A stretch of 64,000 nucleotides of DNA from Ectothiorhodospira mobilis (GTDB lineage: Bacteria > Pseudomonadota > Gammaproteobacteria > Ectothiorhodospirales > Ectothiorhodospiraceae), in NCBI RefSeq assembly GCF_016584115.1, contig NZ_NRSK01000012.1, positions 1 through 64,000 of the forward strand, given 5' to 3'. The notes beneath the pieces are model-generated. The model made no database searches. It saw only the letters and a list, made by a program, of their open reading frames with translations, and was not told where the DNA came from. This document shows, one piece after another, positions 34,284 to 42,140 of this stretch; the stretch's first letter is position 1; the number at the start of each line of letters is the position of its first letter. A program made the position numbers and the translations under genes.

Positions 34284-35336
34284 ATGTTTCATCTCAGCAA
34301 GTATCTGACCGCCACGACCATCCCTTTGCTGCTCCTGGCCGTCCCCGCCGCCCGGGCACAGGCCCCGCAGGAACCGGTGGGCGAACGCCCCGCCGAGGAA
34401 CGCACCCAGCCGGATGTGGCGGCGGTGTTCGAGGAGCGCGGTCTGCTCACCCCGCCGGGGGCGTGGGTGGTGGAACCGGCCCTGCAGTACGTGCACAGTT
34501 CCTCCACCACGGTGGCCATCGACGGGTTCACCATCCTGCCCGCCATCGCCATCGGGCTGATCGACATCAGCGAGGTGCAGCGGGACACCCTCACCGCCTC
34601 CCTGGCCCTGCGCTATGGGCTGACCGAGCGTCTGGAGGTGGGGCTGCGCCTGCCCTACGTGTGGCGGGATGAATCCCTGCGCCGCCGCGAGGTCCTGCAG
34701 GGCAGCGACACCCCTCAGGTGGCCGACTCCTCGGGCCAGGACCTGGGGGACGTGGAACTGGGACTGCATCTGCAGTTCAACCGGGCGGTCACCGGAAAAC
34801 CGTTCTTCATCGGCAACCTGCGGGTGAAGTCCACCACCGGAACCTCCCCCTTCGACGTGGATCGCGTCCCGGCAAAAAATCCGGATGGCTCCGACTCGGG
34901 CGTGGATATCCTCCTGGAGCAACCCACCGGCTCCGGTTTCTGGGCCTTCCAGCCCAGCCTGACCATGATCTACCCCACCGACCCGGCGGTGATCTACGGC
35001 AACATCAGCTATCTGTGGAACGTGGAACGGGACCAGGGGGAGGACTACGGGCGCATCGATCCCGGGGATGCCCTGGGCCTGAGCCTGGGGACCGGCATCT
35101 CCCTGAACAACCGCACCTCCATCAGCCTGGGCTATGACCACAGCATGGTCTTCAAGACCGAGCGGGAAGGCGTGACCCTCGATCCCGCCTTCGAGCGCAT
35201 CCAGGTGGGCAGCTTCATCTGGGGCCTGTCGCAACGTCTCTCTCCTCACACCAGCCTGAATCTCTCGGTGGCCGTGGGCGCCACCTCCGCCGCACCCGAT
35301 GCCCAGGTCGCCCTGCGGCTGCCCATGCGGTTCTGA
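34284..35336 (+). CDS. Outer-membrane beta-barrel protein of the secreted-repeat locus
   Basis: This 350-residue protein has a signal peptide (TIPLLLLAVPAARAQA, cleavage after about residue 25), a short hydrophilic Pro/Glu-rich linker, and from about residue 55 a run of amphipathic strands (WVVEPALQYVHSS, ASLALRYGLTERLEVGLRLP, DVELGLHLQFNRA). It ends in VALRLPMRF, with the terminal Phe of outer-membrane barrels. Related proteins are often annotated only as transporter. In position it corresponds to FapF, the outer-membrane exporter of Fap amyloid loci, but it lacks a long N-terminal coiled coil, so that equivalence is inference. Start ATG 34284 lies 63 bp after the activator gene, so the two are probably cotranscribed. 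Confidence 0.8.
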   Translation: MFHLSKYLTATTIPLLLLAVPAARAQAPQEPVGERPAEERTQPDVAAVFEERGLLTPPGAWVVEPALQYVHSSSTTVAIDGFTILPAIAIGLIDISEVQRDTLTASLALRYGLTERLEVGLRLPYVWRDESLRRREVLQGSDTPQVADSSGQDLGDVELGLHLQFNRAVTGKPFFIGNLRVKSTTGTSPFDVDRVPAKNPDGSDSGVDILLEQPTGSGFWAFQPSLTMIYPTDPAVIYGNISYLWNVERDQGEDYGRIDPGDALGLSLGTGISLNNRTSISLGYDHSMVFKTEREGVTLDPAFERIQVGSFIWGLSQRLSPHTSLNLSVAVGATSAAPDAQVALRLPMRF

Positions 35337-35359
35337 AGGGCCCAACCGGCGGGGACGGA

Positions 35360-35887
35360 CTAATACCCCCGCAGCCCCTGGATGATCTCCGCATCCAGGA
35401 GCCGGCCCAGGTCCGTCCCCGACAGGTCCACCCCCCGCAGGCCCACATCCATGAGGGTGTGACTGGTGATGATCTGACGGTCCAGGGCATTCTGGACGAC
35501 GGTGACCCCGGGAAGATCCTCCAGGGAGGCGATGCGCAGGCCCTCCAGGGTGCTGCGCACCTGCACCCCGGCGAGGGAGGTGGCATCCACGGCCTGCCCC
35601 GCCGGATCCCTGAGTACCGTGCGGGCCACCACTTCGCCGTTGATGGCGGTGAGCCGCTGGATACCCAGGGTGAGTTCGAAACCGTCCCCCCGGATCAGGC
35701 CACCCCGGAGCTGTGCCAGCTCGGCCTCCGGCACCACCGCCCAGGCCAGCCCCTGCAGGGGGTCCTGGGCCGGCGCCGGAACGGGCGATGCTCCGGCCAG
35801 GAGCCCCAGGGCCAGGATCACGACCCGGGCCAGGGCCCCGTCCATCCTGCCTGTGTGCCTACGGCCCATGGGGATCACCTCGCTCAC
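35360..35887 (-). CDS. Secreted protein of the repeat-protein operon (third component)
   Basis: This 175-residue protein has a secretion signal (RVVILALGLLAGASPVPAPAQ, residues about 21-41) followed by PEAELAQLRGGLIRGDG and a strand-rich region with AINGEVVART. Residues 126-152 (LPGVTVVQNALDRQIITSHT and following) weakly repeat the G-x-T-x-V-x-QN module found at the C-termini of the two other secreted proteins of the operon. GTG 35887 overlaps the peptidase stop by GTGA; ATG 35869 or ATG 35845 would give a more usual signal peptide. It occupies the position of FapE in Fap loci, though I see no sequence similarity to support that. Function unknown; probably an accessory or nucleating subunit. 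Confidence 0.75.
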   Translation of the reverse strand: MSEVIPMGRRHTGRMDGALARVVILALGLLAGASPVPAPAQDPLQGLAWAVVPEAELAQLRGGLIRGDGFELTLGIQRLTAINGEVVARTVLRDPAGQAVDATSLAGVQVRSTLEGLRIASLEDLPGVTVVQNALDRQIITSHTLMDVGLRGVDLSGTDLGRLLDAEIIQGLRGY

Positions 35888-36615
35888 CAGTCGGAGGGGC
35901 GCGGCAGGGCGAGGAGGAACGTGCCCAGTCCCTCCCGTGCCAACGCCGTGCCATAGGGTGGCGCGGCCAGGGCCTGCCAGCTCACCGGATCGTTGAAATG
36001 GGCGCGCGCCGTCTGCAGGCGGTCGCGGATCAGGAAGAGAATGTCATTGCTCCAGATGCGGTGGAATCCGTCACGGCTGTAGGCCTTCACCCCCAGGGCC
36101 GGGTCCCCCACCAGCACGCCGTCCTCACGGATGCCCTTGATCACCACAAAGTGGCGGTAACCCTCGATCTCCACCAGGGCGATGGCCGGGACCCCCAGTT
36201 CCTCCAGCTTCTTCAGGGGCAGACGAAAACCGTCCGAGCGCAGTCCCACCTCCGCCAGGTAACGCTTCATGTCCAGCATGGAGAACCCCTGGGCCCGGAT
36301 CTGTTCCTGGTCACCCCGGGCATACATGACATCGAAGGCCTCGCGCTCCGTGGTGGGGCGCTCGTAGTGATGGGTCAGCAGTGTGGCCAGGGCCGCCGAA
36401 CCGCAACTGAAATCATATTGTTGCGGGATCACGGTCTTGAAACGCATATCCCGCAGGCTGGTCACCGCCACGGCATGGCTGCCCAGGATACCGGGAACCG
36501 GCACCAGGCCCGATGCCTGCACCGGATTCCCCGCCAGGGTCGCCAGCAACGCCAGCGGGGCGGCCAGCGTCAGCAACCGGAAGGACCGGCGGAATGGGGG
36601 TTCAGGGGGCCACAT
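35884..36615 (-). CDS. Secreted C39-family cysteine peptidase (FapD-like)
   Basis: This 243-residue periplasmic papain-fold peptidase has an N-terminal signal (LLTLAAPLALLATLAGNPVQA). The catalytic triad of family C39 is visible: Cys71 in YDFSCGSAALATLL, His155 in GYRHFVVIKG, and Asp171 in GDPALG, with the oxyanion Gln in PQQYDF. It is not fused to an ABC transporter, so it is a stand-alone peptidase like FapD, which processes components during Fap amyloid export. It overlaps the small secreted protein upstream by 14 bases and the third component downstream by four, so all are made together. Its substrates are probably its operon partners. Confidence 0.88.
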   Translation of the reverse strand: MWPPEPPFRRSFRLLTLAAPLALLATLAGNPVQASGLVPVPGILGSHAVAVTSLRDMRFKTVIPQQYDFSCGSAALATLLTHHYERPTTEREAFDVMYARGDQEQIRAQGFSMLDMKRYLAEVGLRSDGFRLPLKKLEELGVPAIALVEIEGYRHFVVIKGIREDGVLVGDPALGVKAYSRDGFHRIWSNDILFLIRDRLQTARAHFNDPVSWQALAAPPYGTALAREGLGTFLLALPRPSDW

Positions 36616-36958
36616 GGACGTTCAGCATCAGGGATTCCTGGATCACCACGTTATGACCCGAGTTCTGGATCACCGTGGTCATGCCCTGGGCATTCTCCAG
36701 GGCCCCATGCTCCAGGATATTGTCGCCGCTGGTAAAAGATCCCTCCATGAGGGTCTCCGCCACCTGGGCATTGGATGTAATCTGCCCCAGCTGCATCGCC
36801 GGGATCTTGTACATGGCGCGCTGGTCCTCCAGCGTCGCGGTATCCACCGCGCCGGGAAGGGCCATGGTCTCTGCGCCCAGAACGGTGCCGGGCAGGCATG
36901 CCGCAGCGGTCAGCAGCAGCCAGGGCACCGCCGCGGATGAGGATCCGAATCCGAACAT
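36602..36958 (-). CDS. Small secreted protein sharing the C-terminal module of the repeat protein
   Basis: This 118-residue protein has a signal peptide (PWLLLTAAACLPGTVLGA, cleavage after about residue 29). Residues about 64-116 align with the C-terminus of the large repeat protein next to it: LMEGSF-TSGDN, then ALENAQGMTTVIQNSGHNVV and IQ, against LMVEGESSYTS and ALSNSAGITQVSQNSGANSL and TQ. It lacks the Asn/Asp repeats. This major/minor pairing recalls CsgA/CsgB in curli and FapC/FapB in Fap, so I infer a nucleator or cap. ATG 36958 is preceded by GGAGAAGGG. It follows the repeat gene by 99 bp and overlaps the peptidase gene. Confidence 0.78.
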   Translation of the reverse strand: MFGFGSSSAAVPWLLLTAAACLPGTVLGAETMALPGAVDTATLEDQRAMYKIPAMQLGQITSNAQVAETLMEGSFTSGDNILEHGALENAQGMTTVIQNSGHNVVIQESLMLNVHVAP

Positions 36959-37057
36959 CGCCCTTCTCCTACGGGAATGTGGAACCGAACCGGAGACCGG
37001 GGCGGCGGACCGCAATCCGCCGCCGCCCCGAAATCATCCGGCATCCATCGGCGGGGC

Positions 37058-38209
37058 TTACTCAGCCGCGCCCAGACCCAGATGGGCCTGCACGGACACC
37101 TGCTGCTGCGTGAGGCTGTTGGCACCGCTGTTCTGGGACACCTGGGTGATGCCCGCGGAATTGCTCAGGGCTTCCTCGCCCACCATGTTGTAGGAGGTGT
37201 AGGACGATTCCCCTTCCACCATCAGCGAGGTATTGCTCACCGTGCCGCTCAGGGCATTCTCGCTCACCACCATGGTGTTATAGGAGTCATTGATACTGCT
37301 GTTATTGAACGAATCGTTGGTGCTGTTATCGGAGCTATCGTTGTAGGAATCGGCGATGTTCGTATTGCCGGAGTCGTTGGTGCTGTTATCGGAATTATTG
37401 GTGTTGTCGGTCTTGTAGGCATCCGAGAACGTGGTATTGCCCGAATCATTCGTGCTGTTGTCCGCATTGAACGAATCATTCGTACTGTTATCGGAATTAT
37501 TGCTGTTATCCGTGTTCTGGGAATCCGTCAGGTTGGTATTCCCGGAGTCATTGGTGCTGTTATCCGCATTGAACGAATCGTTGGTGCTGTTATTCGCATT
37601 GAACGAATCGTTGGTGCTGTTATCGGAGTTATTGGTGTTGTCGGTCTTGTAGGCATCCGAGAACGTGGTATTGCCCGAATCGTTGGTGCTGTTATCTGAG
37701 TTATTGCTGTTGTCCGTATTCTGGGAATCCGTCAGGTTGGTATTCCCGGAGTCATTGGTGCTGTTGTCCGCATTGTTGGTATTGTCGGTGTTCAGCGAAT
37801 CCGTCCAGGCGGTGCTGTTGTCCGAGTTGTTGCTGTTGTCCGCATTCTGGGAATCCGCCAGGCTGGTGTTCCCGGAATCATTGGTGCTGTTGTCGGGGTT
37901 CTGGGAATCCGCCCAGCTGTTGTTACCCGAATCATTGGTACTGTTGTCGGGGTTCTGGGAATCCGCCCAGCTGTTGTTACCCGAATCATTGGTGCTGTTG
38001 TTGGGGTTCTGGGAGTCCGCCCAGGACATGCTGTTATCCGAGCTGTCGTTGGCGGAATCGGTGTAGTTGCCGGAGTCCGTGTTCTGGATGGCGCTCTGGT
38101 CCCCGAACTCGCCTTCGCCGGTGTTGCCCGAATCGGCCCAGCCGGGTGCGGCGATGCCAAAGGTCATGGCGATGGCGGCGGAGATGGCGGTCTTCTTGAA
38201 GTTCAACAT
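37058..38209 (-). CDS. Secreted Asn/Asp/Ser/Thr-rich repeat protein (candidate fibre or matrix subunit)
   Basis: This 383-residue protein has a clear signal peptide (FKKTAISAAIAMTFGIAAPGWA, cleavage after residue 25). Residues about 64-310 are tandem repeats of 18 or 24 residues. These are built from six-residue blocks such as ADSQNP-DNSTND-SGNNSW, each full unit ending in one hydrophobic residue (Trp, Leu, Phe or Ile) that is the only nonpolar side chain for 18-24 positions. Residues about 311-378 form a separate, repeat-free module shared with the next gene product. There are no cysteines and hardly any Lys or Arg after the signal. The composition and periodicity suit a beta-solenoid or amyloid-like polymer. 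Codons are AT-richer (AAT, AAC, GAT) than in neighbours because of the composition. It heads the operon, behind a sigma-54-type promoter. Confidence 0.85.
   Translation of the reverse strand: MLNFKKTAISAAIAMTFGIAAPGWADSGNTGEGEFGDQSAIQNTDSGNYTDSANDSSDNSMSWADSQNPNNSTNDSGNNSWADSQNPDNSTNDSGNNSWADSQNPDNSTNDSGNTSLADSQNADNSNNSDNSTAWTDSLNTDNTNNADNSTNDSGNTNLTDSQNTDNSNNSDNSTNDSGNTTFSDAYKTDNTNNSDNSTNDSFNANNSTNDSFNADNSTNDSGNTNLTDSQNTDNSNNSDNSTNDSFNADNSTNDSGNTTFSDAYKTDNTNNSDNSTNDSGNTNIADSYNDSSDNSTNDSFNNSSINDSYNTMVVSENALSGTVSNTSLMVEGESSYTSYNMVGEEALSNSAGITQVSQNSGANSLTQQQVSVQAHLGLGAAE
37318..38025 (-). repeat. Coding repeat array in the secreted repeat protein
   Basis: Roughly 54- and 72-bp units recur without interruption in this stretch. 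They give repeated ACTCCGGCAATAC-like and GATAACAGC-like strings on the minus strand that encode the 18/24-residue protein repeats. Several neighbouring units are nearly identical at DNA level (for example those ending SDAYKTDNTNNSDNSTND), which indicates recent duplication or slippage, so unit number probably varies between strains. Confidence 0.85.
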
Positions 38210-38286
38210 GGGGATGCTCCTTGTACTTTCCAGGGGTGTCGTCCGGCTGGCTGGGCATCGCCCCCGCCGGTCCGTGCCATGGTTAA

Positions 38287-38302
38287 AGCAATCCTCAGAC
38301 CA
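38287..38302 (-). promoter_or_regulatory. Sigma-54-type promoter of the secreted-repeat operon
   Basis: On the minus strand TGGTCTGAGGATTGCT matches the sigma-54 layout: GG and GC separated by exactly ten bases, with TGG at -24 and TTGCT at -12. Transcription would begin near 38276, giving a leader of about 67 bases before the ATG at 38209. A gene for a sigma-54 activator with an intact GAFTGA loop lies at the other end of the locus, which supports the assignment. Confidence 0.6.
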
Positions 38303-38342
38303 ACCTGCAAAAAAGCCCGCAGAACCACCCATCTGGAACCAC

Positions 38343-38361
38343 CCCACACGAAAAGTGTGGG
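38343..38361. promoter_or_regulatory. Palindrome upstream of the sigma-54 promoter, candidate activator site
   Basis: CCCACAC-GAAAA-GTGTGGG is a perfect seven-base inverted repeat centred about 50 bases upstream of the -24 element. Enhancer-binding proteins with a Fis-type helix-turn-helix bind such palindromes as dimers, so this is a plausible binding site for the activator at 32823. It could also form a hairpin in RNA. The remaining bases between here and argE (38362-38648) show nothing else that I can name. Confidence 0.45.
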
Positions 38362-38648
38362 TGAATGCCCGAATTTGAAACCCTGAACCGTTTCCCCGAA
38401 GCAACACCCCCGCGGCACGAAGGCCCGAAGCATCCTCCCTGACCCCCGGATGGACTGGGTTTCGGGCGTTTCCCATGGCTGTAACACCAGTGATACATCT
38501 CCCCCATCATTGCGACACTCCGCATACCGTGACGGTTTGTCCCGCCGCCTCCAGGGGGCGTATGTTGAAGGTGCGCACCCTGGGACGGCGCATGGGCCGC
38601 CCCCCGGTGCCACAGGAATCCCCTCAATCCGCCCACGGAACCGCGCAC

Positions 38649-39815
38649 ATGCCCCGACCTTCCCTGCAGTACATGCTGGAGCGGCTCATCGCCCTCCCCT
38701 CCGTCAGCAGCGTCTCGCCGCAATGGGACATGGGCAACCGCGGTCTCATCGACGAAATGGCCCAGTGGTGCGCCGATGCCGGATTCCGGGTGGAGGTGCT
38801 GCCCTTGCCGGGGGAACCCGCCCGGGCCAACCTGGTGGCCACCCTGGGAAGCGGCCCCGGGGGATTGGTGCTGGCGGGCCACACGGACACGGTGCCCTGC
38901 GATGCCGAACGCTGGAGCCAGGCCCCCTTCCGCGCCGTGGTCCGGGACGGACGCCTCTACGGGCTGGGCAGTTGTGACATGAAGAGCTTCCTTGCCCTGG
39001 CCCTGGAGGCCGCCGCCGACCTGGACCCCAAAACGCTGCGCCAGCCCCTGGTGATCCTGGCCACCGCCGATGAGGAGAGTTCCATGGACGGCGCCCGGGC
39101 CCTGGCGGAGGCGGGGCAGCCCCTGGGGCGGCAGGCCGTCATCGGCGAGCCCACCGGACTGCGCCCGATACGCATGCACAAGGGGATGCTCATGGAGGGG
39201 GTGCACATCACCGGCCGCGCCGGTCATTCCAGCGATCCCCGTCTGGGCAATAGCGCCCTGGAGGGGATGCACCGGGTGATGGCGGCGCTCCTGGACTGGC
39301 GCGAGGCACTGCAGGCGAGGCACCGCAACGAGGCCTTCGAAATCCCCATCCCCACCCTGAACCTGGGGGCCATCCGCGGCGGTGATAATCCCAACCGCAT
39401 CTGCGGTGAATGCGAACTGCACCTGGATCTGCGGCCCCTGCCGGGCATGGACCCGGCACAGCTGCGGGCAGCGCTGGAGGCACGGGTGGCGTCGGCCCTG
39501 GACGCATCGGGCCTGGAGTACCGGGTCTTTCGGCTGATCCCCGGGGTGCCGCCCCTGGAGACCCCGGCGGATGCCCCCGTGGTGCGGGCGGCCGAGGCCC
39601 TCACCGGAGTCCCGGCCGGGGCCGTGGCCTTCGGTACCGAGGCCCCTTTCCTGCAGCGACTGGGCATGGATGTGTTGATCCTGGGGCCCGGCGATATCGC
39701 CCAGGCCCACCAGCCCGATGAATTCCTGGCCCTGGACCGCATCCCGCCGACCCTGGAGATCCTGCGGGGTCTGATCCGGCGCTTCTGCCTGACGGAGGAG
39801 AGCGCCGGAGATTGA
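38649..39815 (+). CDS. argE: Acetylornithine deacetylase
   Basis: This 388-residue M20-family zinc enzyme removes acetate from N-acetylornithine in arginine synthesis. Metal and catalytic positions are visible: LVLAGHTDTVPCD (His and Asp), GSCDMKSFLALAL, ATADEESSMDGA (general base Glu and metal Glu), and GTEAPFLQRLG with the late Glu. ATG 38649 matches the family N-terminus (MPRPSLQYMLERLIALPSVS). It is followed 122 bp downstream by argA on the same strand, so the two arginine genes are likely coexpressed. Confidence 0.94.
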   Translation: MPRPSLQYMLERLIALPSVSSVSPQWDMGNRGLIDEMAQWCADAGFRVEVLPLPGEPARANLVATLGSGPGGLVLAGHTDTVPCDAERWSQAPFRAVVRDGRLYGLGSCDMKSFLALALEAAADLDPKTLRQPLVILATADEESSMDGARALAEAGQPLGRQAVIGEPTGLRPIRMHKGMLMEGVHITGRAGHSSDPRLGNSALEGMHRVMAALLDWREALQARHRNEAFEIPIPTLNLGAIRGGDNPNRICGECELHLDLRPLPGMDPAQLRAALEARVASALDASGLEYRVFRLIPGVPPLETPADAPVVRAAEALTGVPAGAVAFGTEAPFLQRLGMDVLILGPGDIAQAHQPDEFLALDRIPPTLEILRGLIRRFCLTEESAGD

Positions 39816-39937
39816 ACCTGTGTCCGGGAAGCAGTGGCCCCGACAACCCGGAGTTGAGTACCATCCTGGCCTGCGTTCAGAGCGTCCCCGCAGGGACTTC
39901 CACGCTTGCCTCCGCCGCCCGTTCTTGCGTCCAGCCC

Positions 39938-41308
39938 ATGAATTCAAAGAAACGCCCCATCTCCCCCCACGTCGCCTGGTTCCGGGAGGCGGCCCCGTAC
40001 ATCAATGCCCACCGGGAACGCACCTTCGTCGTCTGCATCGGCGGCGAGATGGCCCTGCAGGAGGGTTTTGCCGCTCTGCTGCACGACATCGCCATCCTGC
40101 AGACCCTGGGGGTGCGTCTGGTGCTGGTGCACGGCGCCCGGCCGCAGATCGAGCAGCGTCTGCGGGAGCGGGGGGCGGACATGCAGTACGTCCACGGCCT
40201 GCGCCTGACGGACGCGGTGGCCCTGCAGGCGGTGAAGGAGGCGGCGGGGGCCCTGCGCGCCGAGATCGAGGCCCTGCTGTCCATGGGTCTGCCCAATACC
40301 CCCATGTCGGGGGTGCGTCTGCGGGTCTCCTCGGGCAACTACGTGACGGCGCGGCCCCTGGGGGTGCGCGACGGCGTGGACTACCAGCACACGGGGGAGG
40401 TGCGGCGCGTGGACACCGACGGCCTGCGGCGACCCCTGCAGGCGGGGAACCTGGTGCTGCTGCCGCCCCTGGGGTACTCCCCCACCGGCGAGATCTTCAA
40501 CCTGAGCGCCGAGGAGGTGGCCACGGAGGTGGCCATCGCCCTGCAGGCGGACAAGCTGGTCTTCTTCAGCCACACCGACGCCCTGCGGGACGGCCACCGA
40601 CGCCCCCTGATGCAGCTCACCGCCGATCAGGCCGGGGACCTGCTGCAGGGCCAACGCCCCCTGCCGGAGGACCTGGCCGCCCAGCTGCTCTGCGCCACCC
40701 GCGCCTCCCGCGCCGGGGTGCCCCGCATCCACCTGGTGGACCGAGACCGGGACGGGGCCCTGCTCATGGAGCTCTACACCCGCGAGGGCGCGGGCACCCT
40801 GGTCACCGGCGAGCGTTACGAGCGCCTGCGCCAGGCCCACATCGAAGACGTGGGGGGATTGCTGGAACTGATCCAGCCCCTGGAGGCGGAGGGGATCCTG
40901 GTGCGCCGCTCCCGGGAACAACTGGAGCTGGAGATCGGGCGCTTCTCGGTGATCGAGCGGGACGGGATGATCCTGGCCTGCGCCGCCCTCTATCCCTTCC
41001 CCGAGGAGGGGCTGGCGGAACTGGCCTGCGTGGCGGTGCACCCGGACTACCGGGGTGCCGGACGGGCGGAGACCCTGGTGGCCCACCAGGAACAGCAGGC
41101 GGCCCGCCTGGGCATCGGACGGGTCTTCGTGCTCACCACCCGTACCGCCCACTGGTTCCGGGAGCGGGGCTACGAGCCGGGGGACATGGACGCCCTGCCC
41201 ATCGAGCGCCGCCGCATGTACAACTTCCAGCGCAACTCCAAGATCTTCATCAAGCGCCTCGACCCCCGCGGGAAACCCGGCCGCGACGCCCCGCCGCCGC
41301 GGCCCTGA
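39938..41308 (+). CDS. argA: N-acetylglutamate synthase (kinase-like domain plus GNAT)
   Basis: This 456-residue enzyme makes N-acetylglutamate, the first step of arginine synthesis. The N-terminal amino-acid-kinase fold (residues about 20-290; VLVHGARPQIEQRLRERG, then FFSHTDAL) binds arginine for feedback inhibition. The C-terminal GNAT domain (about 300-440) holds the acetyl-CoA loop VHPDYRGAGRAETLVAHQEQ and TTRTAHWFRERGYEP. This is the classical gammaproteobacterial ArgA layout, close to E. coli ArgA (443 residues). The last roughly 15 residues are a Pro/Arg-rich extension. Confidence 0.96.
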   Translation: MNSKKRPISPHVAWFREAAPYINAHRERTFVVCIGGEMALQEGFAALLHDIAILQTLGVRLVLVHGARPQIEQRLRERGADMQYVHGLRLTDAVALQAVKEAAGALRAEIEALLSMGLPNTPMSGVRLRVSSGNYVTARPLGVRDGVDYQHTGEVRRVDTDGLRRPLQAGNLVLLPPLGYSPTGEIFNLSAEEVATEVAIALQADKLVFFSHTDALRDGHRRPLMQLTADQAGDLLQGQRPLPEDLAAQLLCATRASRAGVPRIHLVDRDRDGALLMELYTREGAGTLVTGERYERLRQAHIEDVGGLLELIQPLEAEGILVRRSREQLELEIGRFSVIERDGMILACAALYPFPEEGLAELACVAVHPDYRGAGRAETLVAHQEQQAARLGIGRVFVLTTRTAHWFRERGYEPGDMDALPIERRRMYNFQRNSKIFIKRLDPRGKPGRDAPPPRP

Positions 41309-41324
41309 GCCACGACAGCGGGGC

Positions 41325-41999
41325 TCAGCGCCGCCGCGCCAGGGTGAGCCCGTCCCCCAGGGGCAACAGGCTCAGGCTCACCGCGGGGTCCTCGTGGGCC
41401 AGGGCGTTGAAGGCGCGCAGGGCCTCAGTGTCCGACGCGTGATTGTCGGGATCCGCCACGCGGCCGCCCCAGAGGGTGTTGTCCAGGCAGACCACGCCGC
41501 CACGGCGCACCAGGCGCAGGCAGCGGCGGTAGTAGTTCACGTAGTTGCCCTTGTCGGCATCGATGAAGGCCAGGTCGAAACCGCCGGCCCCGCCCTCCGA
41601 GAGCAGGGTGTCCAGGGTGTCCAGGGCGGGGGCCAGGCGCAATTCGATGCGGTCGCTCAGGCCGGCCTCGTTCCAGTAACGGGCGGCGATGTCCGTCCAC
41701 TCGCGGCTGATATCGCAGCAGACGAGACGGCCGTCCTCCGGCAGGGCACCGGCCATCCACAGGGCGCTGTAGCCGGTGAAGGTACCGATCTCCAGGATGC
41801 GCCGCGCCCCCAGGAGTTCCACCAGCAGGGCCAGGAACTGCCCCTGCTCCGGGGCCAGTTGCATCTGGTGCTCCGGCAGGTGGGAGGTCTCCTCGCGCAG
41901 ACGACGGTAGAGGGGCGGCTCGCGCACGGAAACCGACTGCAGATAGGCCCGCAGGCGGGGCTCCAGGGGGGTCTTGGTATCGGGCATGCATTTCTCCAT
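41325..41999 (-). CDS. SAM-dependent O-methyltransferase (caffeoyl-CoA OMT type)
   Basis: This 224-residue class I methyltransferase belongs to the cation-dependent O-methyltransferase family. The SAM-binding glycine loop is ILEIGTFTGYSALWMAGAL (residues about 68-86); the metal-binding stretch is DLAFIDADKGNYVNYYRRCL and then CLDNTLWGG. Substrates are probably small catechol-like compounds or tRNA wobble hydroxyuridine (TrmR-like); sequence alone does not decide. ATG 41999 and ATG 41987 are both possible. It is divergent from cpdA. Confidence 0.88.
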   Translation of the reverse strand: MEKCMPDTKTPLEPRLRAYLQSVSVREPPLYRRLREETSHLPEHQMQLAPEQGQFLALLVELLGARRILEIGTFTGYSALWMAGALPEDGRLVCCDISREWTDIAARYWNEAGLSDRIELRLAPALDTLDTLLSEGGAGGFDLAFIDADKGNYVNYYRRCLRLVRRGGVVCLDNTLWGGRVADPDNHASDTEALRAFNALAHEDPAVSLSLLPLGDGLTLARRR

Positions 42000-42140
42000 G
42001 CGGGTGCGACAATGCGCATCCTGTCAAGGCACTGTCAATCGGCCCCGCTATACTGCCACAATAGCACCGGGACGTCGGCGTGTGCCCCAGGGCATGCCAA
42101 CCGGTGCACATCCCCATCGCTCAAGGAGGGTCGACGAATC

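Noticed and set aside
37431-38066. Plus-strand frames with repeated VLLSELLLLSVFWES strings resembling membrane helices.
   Set aside because: They are the mirror of the Asn/Asp repeat codons on the minus strand and have no ribosome-binding site.
38209-38290. ATGGCACGGACCGG on the minus strand, first considered as the -24 element of a sigma-54 promoter because of TGGCAC.
   Set aside because: No TTGC/GC occurs at the required ten-base distance; the element ending at 38287 fits much better.
41300-41330. CTGAGCC...GGCTCAG hairpin at the argA end, considered as a terminator.
   Set aside because: Only seven pairs with a ten-base loop and no T-run; too weak to list.
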